From positions 1-5,133 of the forward strand of contig DBLC01000179.1 in assembly GCA_002297935.1 (NCBI GenBank): a DNA stretch of 5,133 nucleotides, written 5' to 3'. Position 1 is the first letter of the stretch. Each line of letters starts with the position of its first letter. The notes under the pieces are model-generated. The model was not told the DNA's origin. It did no database searches and worked only from the letters and a program-made list of their open reading frames with translations. Positions 1-5,105 of the stretch are shown here, in pieces. This DNA is from Dialister sp. UBA734 (GTDB taxonomy: Bacteria > Bacillota > Negativicutes > Veillonellales > Dialisteraceae). Position numbers and translations under genes: made by a program.

Positions 1-8
1 TGGTGGAA

Positions 9-34
9 GGGGCGCACAACTTAAGAAGCGCCCC
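9..34. repeat. GC-rich hairpin, 7-bp perfect stem
   Basis: GGGGCGC (9-15) pairs perfectly with GCGCCCC (28-34) around a 12-base loop. A T-rich run (TATTTTTAT, 42-50) follows on the plus strand about eight bases later. That gap is too long for a classical intrinsic terminator, so a weak terminator for a plus-strand gene to the left is possible but not supported. Confidence 0.5.
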
Positions 35-66
35 AATACCCTATTTTTATATTTCAAATAATAGCC

Positions 67-120
67 AAAAAGATAGCGTTCTATTTCACCAGAAACTATG
101 AAATAGAACGCTACCTTTTT
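67..120. terminator. Bidirectional rho-independent terminator downstream of the malic enzyme gene
   Basis: A perfect 14-bp stem (74-87 with 100-113; arms TAGCGTTCTATTTC and its complement) closes a 12-base loop. It has five As just before it on the plus strand (67-71) and a run of six Ts after it (116-121). Read on the minus strand, the hairpin is followed by TC and then five Ts, so it can terminate the malic enzyme transcript about 95 bases after its stop codon. Read on the plus strand, it can stop a transcript coming from the left. The structure is seen directly; its function is inferred from its form. Confidence 0.85.
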
Positions 121-140
121 TGTATTTTATATGATATTTT

Positions 141-167
141 GCGGCGCTATATGAATTGATGCGCCGC
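141..167. repeat. GC-rich hairpin, 7-bp perfect stem
   Basis: GCGGCGC (141-147) pairs with GCGCCGC (161-167) around a 13-base AT-rich loop. On the minus strand the stem is followed by As, not Ts, so it is not a terminator for the malic enzyme gene. It is the inner partner of the right end of the composite element at 1-175. Confidence 0.5.
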
Positions 168-175
168 CTCCACCA

Positions 176-196
176 TTACGCACTACGCATTACGCA
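176..196. repeat. Heptamer array, three copies of (T/C)TACGCA
   Basis: Three head-to-tail heptamers occupy 176-182, 183-189 and 190-196. The first and third are TTACGCA and the middle one is CTACGCA. On the coding (minus) strand they read TGCGTAA, TGCGTAG, TGCGTAA, so each carries a stop triplet, and the 7-base period puts these in three different frames. The array starts 11 bases after the malic enzyme stop codon. The heptamer differs from the GTGACT family elsewhere in the window but shares its period and its place next to a stop codon. Confidence 0.75.
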
Positions 197-207
197 TTTT
201 TAATACA

Positions 208-1419
208 TTAGTCTTTATACTTTTCCGGAAGTTCAGTAGCTCTTGCTACGCCGGAAGCGATAGCGGCTTTGGCTACAGCCTTGGCAACTTCAAACGGAAC
301 CTTCGGGTCAAATACGTCTACCACCACATGGTCAGCATCCATCTGGCCCTGAGCAGCCAGGTCAGCCAGTGCGTGAGCAGCAGCCAGTTTCATTTCTTCA
401 TTGATCTGACGAGCACGTACGTCCAGAGCACCGCGGAAGAGGCCTGGGAATACGGAGGAGTTGTTGACCTGGTTCGGCATATCGCTTCTGCCGGAACCGT
501 AAATGTATACGCCTTTTTCTTTGGCATCTTCGTACATGATTTCCGGTACTGGGTTTGCCATAGCGAAGACGATGCTCTTGTCAGCCATGGTCTTGATAGC
601 TTCGTTGTTGAATACGTCTGGAGCGGAGCAACCGATGAGTACATCAGCGCCTTTGACAGCGTCAGCGAAGGTGCCCTGTTTGTTTTCTGGGTTGGTCTTC
701 TTAATCAGTTCCTGCTGTACTCTGTCTCTCTTGCCATTGTCGTAGAGAATGCCTTTGGAGTTCAGGATGGTCATGTTTTCCGGTTTTACGCCATCTTCCA
801 GAAGCAGTTTGGCAATAGCGGTGCCTGCAGCGCCTGCGCCGTTCATGACAACTTTGATTTCGTCAATCTTCTTGCCAACTACTTTGAGGGCACCCAGGAG
901 AGCAGCCAGAGCAGCGATAGCGGTGCCGTGCTGGTCATCGTGGAATACCGGAATGTTCATGATTTTCTTCAGTTCGTCTTCGATGTCATAGCATTTCGGG
1001 GAAGAAATATCTTCCAGGTTGATACCAGCGAAGTTCTTTTCCAACAGTTTCACGCAGTGAATGAATTCCTGTGGGTCTTTGGTGTCCAAGGTAATCGGAA
1101 TGGCATCAATCTGACCAAATCTCTTGTACAGAGCGGATTTACCTTCCATAACTGGCATGGAAGCAGCTGCGCCGATATCGCCCATGCCGAGTACGCGGGT
1201 GCCATCGGAAATAACAGCCACTACGTTGCCTCTCCAAGTATATTCCAGGGACAGGTCTTCGTCATCTTTGATAGCCAGACATGGAGCAGATACACCTGGG
1301 GTGTATACGATAGCCAGGTCATGGTTGTTTTCTACGCTGGCATTCAGGCCAGTGGTAATCATCTGATGTTTTTCTTTTCTTAAAGCCAATGCTTCTTCTT
1401 TGAGTTTTGCGGTATCCAT
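208..1419 (-). CDS. Malic enzyme (malate dehydrogenase, oxaloacetate-decarboxylating), short bacterial type
   Basis: Predicted to oxidise and decarboxylate L-malate to pyruvate and CO2 with reduction of NAD(P), using a divalent metal, in the cytosol. The 403 residues are full length for the short bacterial form without a phosphotransacetylase tail. Visible motifs in order: VYTPGV with the catalytic Tyr39; SDGTRVLGMGDIG (71-83); EGKSALYKR with the catalytic Lys94; NLEDI with likely metal ligands Glu136 and Asp137; HDDQHGT (160-166) with the third metal acid, Asp162; a Rossmann glycine motif GAGAAG (194-199); ANPVPEI (288-294); and NQVNNSSVFPG (316-326). The ATG start is secure because AGGAGG (1425-1430) sits five bases upstream. 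At the end of the second Rossmann strand, where an Asp usually binds the cofactor ribose, this protein has Asn220 (LNSKG), so NAD versus NADP preference is unclear. It has its own terminator downstream and is separated from speD by a palindromic gap, so it is probably a single-gene unit. Confidence 0.96.
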   Translation of the reverse strand: MDTAKLKEEALALRKEKHQMITTGLNASVENNHDLAIVYTPGVSAPCLAIKDDEDLSLEYTWRGNVVAVISDGTRVLGMGDIGAAASMPVMEGKSALYKRFGQIDAIPITLDTKDPQEFIHCVKLLEKNFAGINLEDISSPKCYDIEDELKKIMNIPVFHDDQHGTAIAALAALLGALKVVGKKIDEIKVVMNGAGAAGTAIAKLLLEDGVKPENMTILNSKGILYDNGKRDRVQQELIKKTNPENKQGTFADAVKGADVLIGCSAPDVFNNEAIKTMADKSIVFAMANPVPEIMYEDAKEKGVYIYGSGRSDMPNQVNNSSVFPGLFRGALDVRARQINEEMKLAAAHALADLAAQGQMDADHVVVDVFDPKVPFEVAKAVAKAAIASGVARATELPEKYKD

Positions 1420-1439
1420 GGTTTCCTCCTAATATTGAT

Positions 1440-1455
1440 ACTGTACTATACTATA
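1440..1455 (-). promoter_or_regulatory. Possible promoter -10 region of the malic enzyme gene
   Basis: On the minus strand this stretch reads TATAGTATAGTACAGT: two overlapping TATAGT boxes and a TACAGT, 20 to 35 bases upstream of the start codon. No convincing -35 hexamer lies at the right distance, so this is a weak candidate. Its tandem TATAG units are notable, but low complexity alone could explain them. Confidence 0.3.
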
Positions 1456-1490
1456 CTATGAGCGTTATGATTTTCTATATACATAGCATA

Positions 1491-1560
1491 GGTGACTGGT
1501 GACTGGTGACTCGTGACTGGATATATTTTCCTAGTCACGAGTCACCAATCACGAGTCACC
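1491..1560. repeat. Long near-perfect palindrome of GTGACT heptamers
   Basis: The left arm (1491-1520) is four GTGACT-type heptamers plus GG. The right arm (1532-1560) is the reverse complement of a similar array. Pairing 1491 with 1560 through 1519 with 1532 gives 26 Watson-Crick pairs and one G-T pair in 29, around a loop of about 12 bases. The two true mismatches fall at 1498/1553 and 1503/1548. It fills the gap between speD and the malic enzyme gene. No T-run follows on either strand, so it is not a standard terminator. As RNA it would be a very stable stem at the 3' side of speD or the 5' side of the malic enzyme transcript. Confidence 0.85.
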
Positions 1561-1562
1561 TA

Positions 1563-1590
1563 TTTCATAGCGAAATAAATGACTATGAAA
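1563..1590. repeat. 8-bp inverted repeat just downstream of speD
   Basis: TTTCATAG (1563-1570) pairs with CTATGAAA (1583-1590) around 12 bases, ending 15 bases past the speD stop codon. An alternative small hairpin uses ATTTC (1562-1566) and GAAAT (1572-1576). No T-run follows on the minus strand, so it is a poor terminator by itself. It sits directly against the heptamer palindrome and could contribute to a larger 3' structure. Confidence 0.4.
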
Positions 1591-1605
1591 CATCTACAGT
1601 ATTCA

Positions 1606-2373
1606 TTAGTCTTTTACAGCCGGCATATTTCGGCCGTTGAAAATTTCATACATTTCCTGCTTCAGTAAGCGACGAATTCGTTTGGCTTCTTTTTTATCCA
1701 ATTCTGCTTCTGTCATATCGAAAAGATAATTGTCCAGATCAAAGTGGTGAATCAGCATTTTGGTATGGAAAATATTTTCCTGATATACATTGACATCTAC
1801 CATATCATACTTATGCCGCAGCTGTGGCTGCATATAGTTCTGAATGGAATTGATGCGATGGTCGATGAAAATTTTCTTTCCGTTCACATCTCTGGTAAAT
1901 CCCCGTACCCGATAATCGGTGACGACGATGTCTGCATCGAAGGATTTCAACAAGAAATTCAATGCATTGAGTGGAGAAATCTTCCCACACGTGGACACGT
2001 CGATGTCGGCACGGAAGGTGCAAATCCCATCTTGGGGATGCATTTCCGGATAGGTGTGCACCGTGATATGACTTTTATCTAAGTGACAAACCACATCCTG
2101 CTTTTCCACTTCTTCTTCTGCAATCAGCATGGTCACACTGGCCCCCTGTGGGTCATAGTCCTGCTGGGCGATGTTCAGAATGTTGGCCCCGATGGTATCT
2201 GCCACCTGTTTCAAAATCTGAGTCAGCCGTTCTGCACTGTACACCTCATCGATGTAGGCAATGTATTTCTTTCTTTCCTGTTCTGTACTGGCATAACAGA
2301 TGTCGTACATATTGAAGCTGAGCGTTTTCGTCAAATTATTAAAGCCCAGTAATTTAAGCTTACCTCGTTTCAT
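1606..2373 (-). CDS. speD: S-adenosylmethionine decarboxylase proenzyme, E. coli type
   Basis: A pyruvoyl-dependent enzyme that decarboxylates S-adenosylmethionine to provide the aminopropyl donor for spermidine synthesis. The proenzyme cleaves itself at a Lys-Ser bond, and the Ser becomes the pyruvoyl group. The 255-residue protein shows the family landmarks: GFNNLTKTLSFNMYDICYA near the N terminus, QDYDPQGASVT (71-81), LDKSHI with cleavage before Ser101, HTYPE from His106, STCG with Cys129, DYRVRGFTRD (153-162) and DMVDVNVYQENIFHTKML (190-207). These match E. coli SpeD as I recall it, apart from a shorter stretch before the cleavage site. I place the start at the ATG at 2373 (MKRGKLKLLGFNN) because it aligns with the family start. 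A GTG at 2388 would add five residues (MSVYF) and cannot be excluded; both have ribosome sites at long spacing (AGAGG 12 bases before the GTG; GGGGGTG 12 bases before the ATG). No spermidine synthase gene is present in this window. Confidence 0.96.
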   Translation of the reverse strand: MKRGKLKLLGFNNLTKTLSFNMYDICYASTEQERKKYIAYIDEVYSAERLTQILKQVADTIGANILNIAQQDYDPQGASVTMLIAEEEVEKQDVVCHLDKSHITVHTYPEMHPQDGICTFRADIDVSTCGKISPLNALNFLLKSFDADIVVTDYRVRGFTRDVNGKKIFIDHRINSIQNYMQPQLRHKYDMVDVNVYQENIFHTKMLIHHFDLDNYLFDMTEAELDKKEAKRIRRLLKQEMYEIFNGRNMPAVKD

Positions 2374-2401
2374 GAAGTAAACTGACACCCCCGTTCTTTT
2401 C

Positions 2402-2438
2402 CTCTATGGATTGGAACTTCATCCATTATATCATAGAG
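2402..2438. promoter_or_regulatory. Operator-like overlapping palindromes across the speD transcription start
   Basis: CTCTATG (2402-2408) is complementary to CATAGAG (2432-2438). Inside, ATGGAT (2406-2411) is complementary to ATCCAT (2421-2426). The two palindromes share bases and so exclude each other as hairpins. They span the -10 box and the expected start point of speD, a typical place for a repressor site. The symmetry is seen; a regulatory role is inference and no repressor family is recognised. Confidence 0.4.
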
Positions 2439-2453
2439 CCTTATTGTTTTAAA
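2425..2453 (-). promoter_or_regulatory. Promoter of speD, sigma-70/A type with extended -10
   Basis: On the minus strand a consensus TATAAT (2430-2425) is preceded directly by TGA (2433-2431), which makes an extended -10. A TTTAAA hexamer (2453-2448, four of six matches to TTGACA) lies exactly 17 bases upstream. The expected start near 2418 leaves a leader of about 30 to 45 bases to the speD start codon. This indicates that speD is transcribed independently of rdgB. Confidence 0.75.
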
Positions 2454-2467
2454 CTCACATATATTTT

Positions 2468-2500
2468 GTATACTTAATTTGTATAGGTAGACACTTATAC
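2468..2500. repeat. Three alternating GTATA/TATAC motifs upstream of speD
   Basis: GTATAC (2468-2473), GTATA (2481-2485) and TATAC (2496-2500) form two nested short inverted repeats 15 to 50 bases upstream of the speD -35 box. They may be binding sites for a regulator, or simply AT-rich coincidence. A CATGCATG palindrome (2501-2508) follows at once. Confidence 0.25.
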
Positions 2501-2532
2501 CATGCATGAATTAGATGGAAATAAAGTAGCCT

Positions 2533-2555
2533 GGTGACTCGTGACTGGTGACTGG
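2533..2555. repeat. GTGACT heptamer array, plus-strand orientation
   Basis: Three heptamers (GGTGACT, CGTGACT, GGTGACT) plus GG. It is the left terminal repeat of the segment ending at 2798 and matches the reverse complement of 2776-2798 at 22 of 23 positions. Confidence 0.8.
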
Positions 2556-2709
2556 AATATTATTAAGCTAAGGATTTGCGTTAGTAGAAATGATTCAGGT
2601 AGCTATTACAGGTTACTCAAGTTTCTCATGTAACTTAGGTTGCACAGGTTCCTCGAATTTGATTATAAACGCTAGCATCATCAGATCATTTGATAAACCT
2701 CTAATCTAA

Positions 2710-2734
2710 AACAACAGGAATATTGCCTATTGTT
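2710..2734 (-). terminator. Possible weak terminator of rdgB
   Basis: AACAACAGG (2710-2718) and CCTATTGTT (2726-2734) pair with a single C-A mismatch around a 7-base loop. On the minus strand the stem runs into TTTAG, a very short T-run. It lies about 65 bases after the rdgB stop codon. The weak stem and poor T-tract make termination uncertain. Confidence 0.3.
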
Positions 2735-2775
2735 CTTAATTTAATGCAATGATCGGTAAATGGGTAAATGCAAAT

Positions 2776-2798
2776 CCAGTCACCAGTCACTAGTCACC
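2776..2798. repeat. GTGACT heptamer array abutting the rdgB stop codon
   Basis: On the minus strand it reads GGTGACT, AGTGACT, GGTGACT, then GG, and it begins one base after the rdgB TAA. Reading on in the rdgB frame, the array supplies a TGA two codons beyond the natural stop. It pairs with the array at 2533-2555. Confidence 0.8.
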
Positions 2799-2799
2799 T

Positions 2800-3378
2800 T
2801 TACAACTTCGAAAGTAAATCTCGCAAGGCTCGTCCCCGATGACTGATCTGATTCTTTTCTTCCATAGAAAGTTCGGCCATGGTCTTTCCAAATTGCGGCA
2901 GGTAGAACAGCGGGTCATAGCCGAAGCCGCCATTTCCCTGATAGAAATCACGGATAATTCCTTCACAGGTACCTTCACCGGTCAGTTCTTTTCCGTCAGG
3001 CCAAACTAGAGCTACCACGCAGGCATAGTAACCTTTGCGATCGTCACCGCTATAGGGTTTCAAATCCGCAATGAGCTTCTGGTTATTGGCTTCATCGTCC
3101 CCATGATGGCCTGCATAACGCGCAGAATACACACCTGGTCTATCCCCCAGTGCCACCGCAATGATACCGGAATCGTCGGACAGCACCGGCATCTGAATGG
3201 CTTTGGCATAGTAATGGGCCTTCTGCAATGCATTTTCCTTAAAGGTGGTTCCCGTTTCCTCCGGGTCCGGTACCTCTTTCACAGAAGAAATGGGCACCGC
3301 TTCCCAGCCTATTTCTTGAAATGCCTTTTGAAATTCTCTAATTTTCCCCTTGTTGTGGGTTGCTAATACAATTTTCAT
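2800..3378 (-). CDS. rdgB: XTP/dITP diphosphatase (non-canonical purine NTP pyrophosphatase), RdgB/HAM1 family
   Basis: Hydrolyses dITP, ITP and XTP to the monophosphates and pyrophosphate, which keeps deaminated purines out of DNA and RNA. The 192-residue protein is the normal family size and carries the expected motifs: THNKGK (7-12) near the N terminus for phosphate binding, SDDSG with the catalytic Asp69, RPGVYSARYAG (80-90), GNGGFGYDPLF (148-158) and SHRGRAL (179-185) for base and substrate recognition. The ATG at 3378 is chosen because GGAG (3388-3391) lies nine bases upstream and the family starts with MKIVLATHN. An in-frame ATG at 3393 would add five residues but has no ribosome site. 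No clear promoter is visible in the 180-base gap upstream, so readthrough from the 489-residue gene is possible. One small oddity is that the usual acidic residue shortly after the DDSG motif (GLxVDAL) is Val75 here. Confidence 0.96.
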   Translation of the reverse strand: MKIVLATHNKGKIREFQKAFQEIGWEAVPISSVKEVPDPEETGTTFKENALQKAHYYAKAIQMPVLSDDSGIIAVALGDRPGVYSARYAGHHGDDEANNQKLIADLKPYSGDDRKGYYACVVALVWPDGKELTGEGTCEGIIRDFYQGNGGFGYDPLFYLPQFGKTMAELSMEEKNQISHRGRALRDLLSKL

Positions 3379-3420
3379 AGTACGTATCTCCATGATTGAT
3401 GCAAATTTATTATGGGACTG

Positions 3421-3463
3421 AAGGTTCTAATGGTTCTGACTGTTTTTACAGAGCAAGAACCTT
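3421..3463. repeat. Two mutually exclusive hairpins in the rdgB leader region
   Basis: AGAACC(TT) at 3456-3463 can pair either with GGTTCT (3432-3437), stacked on a CTGT/ACAG stem (3440-3443/3448-3451), or with AAGGTTCT (3421-3428), giving eight perfect pairs. The structures compete, lie 43 to 85 bases upstream of the rdgB start, and resemble an attenuator in form. No T-run follows on the minus strand, so a terminator is not supported. Known T-box and riboswitch cores were not recognised. Confidence 0.4.
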
Positions 3464-3476
3464 TTGAGAGCCAACA

Positions 3477-3509
3477 CATCGCTATATTTCACCAGCCATA
3501 CCATCGCTA
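3477..3509. repeat. Direct repeat CATCGCTA, two copies 25 bases apart
   Basis: CATCGCTA occurs at 3477-3484 and 3502-3509. Between them is TATTTCACCAG, which also occurs in the loop region of the terminator hairpin at 82-92. A short palindrome CTAGG-G-CCTAG (3517-3527) follows. No function is recognised. Confidence 0.3.
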
Positions 3510-3525
3510 CAGAATCCTAGGGCCT

Positions 3526-3553
3526 AGCTACTAGCCACCAGTCACCAGTCACC
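3526..3553. repeat. GTGACT heptamer array, decaying, next to the stop codon of the 489-residue gene
   Basis: Plus-strand heptamers are AGCTACT (3526), AGCCACC (3533), AGTCACC (3540) and AGTCACC (3547). On the coding strand the array starts five bases after the TGA stop with two perfect GGTGACT copies, and each later copy departs further from the consensus. This gradient suggests old tandem copies eroding with distance from the gene. Confidence 0.7.
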
Positions 3554-3558
3554 AAAAA

Positions 3559-5028
3559 TCATTTCCCCATCATCAGCCCCACGCCATCTCGCTTTGCTTT
3601 TCTCCAAGCCGCTTCGGCAGCCGCCAAAGATTTGGTAGTTTCTTTGCAAAGCCGTGTAGCCATTTCGATCCGTTCTGGGCTGGCTTTGGGCATAGGAATG
3701 CGAAGAATGCGGGACGCAGTCAGATGATAGGTTTCTCCTGCTTTCATGGTATCTAAGAAAAGCTGCCCCACTTGTCCATCCAAGTACAGTTTCAGATACT
3801 CTGCACTATAGATTCCTTGGGGACGAAAGGCGAGAATGTGATCTCCCAGCAGGAGAGACAATCCCTGGGGAACCACTGCAGTATGCACTTTTCCTTCCGC
3901 CACGGTTAACACCAAATCACCGCCGTTAGCCAAAGTGGCCTCTCCTTCGGTTTCTGTAGAAATAGAGGTCAGCAAATCTTCTCGAATGCCCGAATCGGCA
4001 ATGGCTTCTTGGGGAAGAACTATGTATGTCCCTGGTGCCTGACAAGTGGGCAGCACCTGAGAAAATCCCTGCTGCACCCCATGTTCTACCTGCACCACAT
4101 TGCCCGAAAGGAGCATTTGAATGGTGGGATCTCCGTTATAAGCATACAAATCATAGTTCCAATCTTCTGCTTCGATAAACATGTCCATAGGCAGCTTCAA
4201 CTGGTCATAGCCGAAAAATTCGCCATCTACAAATCCAGATTCACCAAAAGTGACCTGTTCCTGGTCCTTACCGGCAAAGCGAAGGAACGCAAATTCTTTT
4301 CCTTCAATTTCTGTATCGTAATAGGAAGCCAGTTTTCTGGTATCTGCCAAATTTTTTCTGGCTTGAGATGCGATTTCGTCATCGGCCTGCAAATCGTCAT
4401 AAGGCAGAAGCAAATCCATGCTGCCCTGGTCGGCCAATATATGGCGAACCGCTGCCCCATGGGCTACCCCTTCGCTCTCCAAGTCGAAAATATAATCATA
4501 CCGTTCTGTATCGTCTGCCAGTTCGTCCATCACCATGGCCCGACCGCGAGGAAATACCAGCTGCAGCCGTTCTTTCCATGCTTTTTCCTTCACCGCTACA
4601 GCAATTCGTTTCCCGCCCAATTCTTTGAACGCTTCATCCAAGAACGGCAGGTACTGATCCGCTCCGGTGAATAAAATCGTATTTCCTGCTTCACTGGCCT
4701 TCTTCACCGCGGATTTCAAGATTTCATGAATCTCTTCCGAAGCCTCTGGCACATCGGGTGCAAAAACCATAGGCTCCACCCGAAGCGCTAAGGTATACAC
4801 CTTGGCATAGGTGTCCGCATCTCCTTCATACAGCCCCAGTTTGTCGGCAGTCTTTTTCATATTTTCATATAAATCATCAATGGAAATCCCGTACTGTACA
4901 TTGGTGGGATTCAGAAATAACACGTAATCCAAGTATCTGGCCCGCATCACTTCATTGAAAATTCGTTCCTTCGGCACGCCATATCTGACAAATGTTTCTA
5001 TGGCATCACGAATATCATTGGCAGTCAT
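3559..5028 (-). CDS. Unrecognised protein: degenerate N6-adenine methyltransferase-like core plus type I specificity-subunit-like domain
   Basis: I cannot name this 489-residue protein. Residues 1-110 are mainly helical and of unknown type. Residues about 116-255 read like a class I methyltransferase fold in order: NTILFTGADQYLPFL in place of motif I, KRIAVAV, GRAMVMDEL, RYDYIFDLES where motif IV (N/D-P-P-Y/F) should be, GSMDLLLPY, then RKNLADTRKLASYYD and EFAFLRFAGK, which resemble the end of HsdM-type cores. The catalytic NPPF/DPPY and the glycine-rich SAM motif are absent, so activity is unlikely. Residues about 330-454 resemble a single HsdS target-recognition domain: NGGDLVLTV, then YLKLYLDGQVGQLFL, KAGETYHLTASRI and LRIPMPKASPERI. 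A charged helix (455-489) ends the protein. No restriction or hsd partner genes are nearby. The ATG at 5028 is chosen because GGAGG lies seven bases upstream; an in-frame ATG at 5058 falls at the expected transcription start. The domain reading is by eye and needs structural confirmation. Confidence 0.9.
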   Translation of the reverse strand: MTANDIRDAIETFVRYGVPKERIFNEVMRARYLDYVLFLNPTNVQYGISIDDLYENMKKTADKLGLYEGDADTYAKVYTLALRVEPMVFAPDVPEASEEIHEILKSAVKKASEAGNTILFTGADQYLPFLDEAFKELGGKRIAVAVKEKAWKERLQLVFPRGRAMVMDELADDTERYDYIFDLESEGVAHGAAVRHILADQGSMDLLLPYDDLQADDEIASQARKNLADTRKLASYYDTEIEGKEFAFLRFAGKDQEQVTFGESGFVDGEFFGYDQLKLPMDMFIEAEDWNYDLYAYNGDPTIQMLLSGNVVQVEHGVQQGFSQVLPTCQAPGTYIVLPQEAIADSGIREDLLTSISTETEGEATLANGGDLVLTVAEGKVHTAVVPQGLSLLLGDHILAFRPQGIYSAEYLKLYLDGQVGQLFLDTMKAGETYHLTASRILRIPMPKASPERIEMATRLCKETTKSLAAAEAAWRKAKRDGVGLMMGK

Positions 5029-5060
5029 TGGTATTCCTCCATTTATATAATAATACATAT

Positions 5061-5089
5061 ATTATACTTCACCGAGGCAGATAAAGAAA
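5061..5089 (-). promoter_or_regulatory. Probable promoter of the 489-residue gene
   Basis: A consensus TATAAT lies at 5066-5061 on the minus strand. The best -35 at 17-base spacing is TTTCTT (5089-5084), which is weak. The expected start near 5054 gives a leader of about 25 bases before the ATG at 5028, with GGAGG inside it. The position rules against the longer in-frame start at 5058. Confidence 0.55.
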
Positions 5090-5105
5090 GTTGGTTCATG
5101 GGGTT

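Larger units (their letters stand above)
1..175. repeat. Composite palindromic intergenic element with imperfect 15-bp terminal inverted repeats
   Basis: Bases 1-15 and the reverse complement of 161-175 agree at 13 of 15 positions (TGGTGGA then a GC-rich part ending GGCGC). Just inside each end is a GC-rich 7-bp hairpin (9-15/28-34 and 141-147/161-167), and in the middle is a 14-bp hairpin (74-87/100-113). The whole stretch can fold as nested stems. This is seen directly. That it is one unit, for example a small non-autonomous mobile element or a REP-like sequence, is inference. The left end coincides with the window edge, so its true boundary is unknown. No open reading frame of note lies inside. 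Confidence 0.45.
2533..2798. repeat. 266-bp gene-free segment bounded by 23-bp inverted heptamer arrays
   Basis: This is most of the 411-bp gap between speD and rdgB. Its ends are 23-bp inverted repeats that differ at one position. The 220-bp AT-rich interior has no credible gene. It contains a direct repeat, ACAGGTT(A/C)CTC, at 2608-2618 and 2644-2654, and a hairpin at 2710-2734. No target-site duplication is visible next to the ends (GCCT on the left, TTTA on the right). It could be a small non-autonomous mobile element, a structured RNA, or chance pairing of two arrays in a repeat-rich genome. None of these is proven. Confidence 0.4.

Noticed and set aside
328..1383. Long plus-strand open frame (351 codons) opposite the malic enzyme gene
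   Set aside because: It lies wholly antisense to a gene with strong family motifs, has no convincing ribosome site, and its composition looks like a shadow of codon bias on the other strand.
2641..2668. tRNA-like T-arm (GGTTCCTCGAA)
   Set aside because: No matching stem, no acceptor or anticodon arm can be formed nearby.
2533..2798. CRISPR array
   Set aside because: The repeats are 7-base units directly abutting one another, without spacers of regular length and without cas genes.
3379..3393. Longer start for rdgB at 3393
   Set aside because: No ribosome site precedes it, and the GGAG serving the ATG at 3378 overlaps this upstream codon.
3379..3558. T-box or purine riboswitch upstream of rdgB
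   Set aside because: Hairpins exist, but no T-box core sequence or known riboswitch core was found, and no terminator follows.
4009..4674. Plus-strand open frame (221 codons) opposite the 489-residue gene
   Set aside because: It is antisense to a frame with a strong ribosome site and coherent protein sequence, and its own product has no recognisable domain.
5029..5058. Longer start for the 489-residue protein at 5058
   Set aside because: It has no ribosome site and falls at the expected transcription start, while the ATG at 5028 has GGAGG seven bases upstream.
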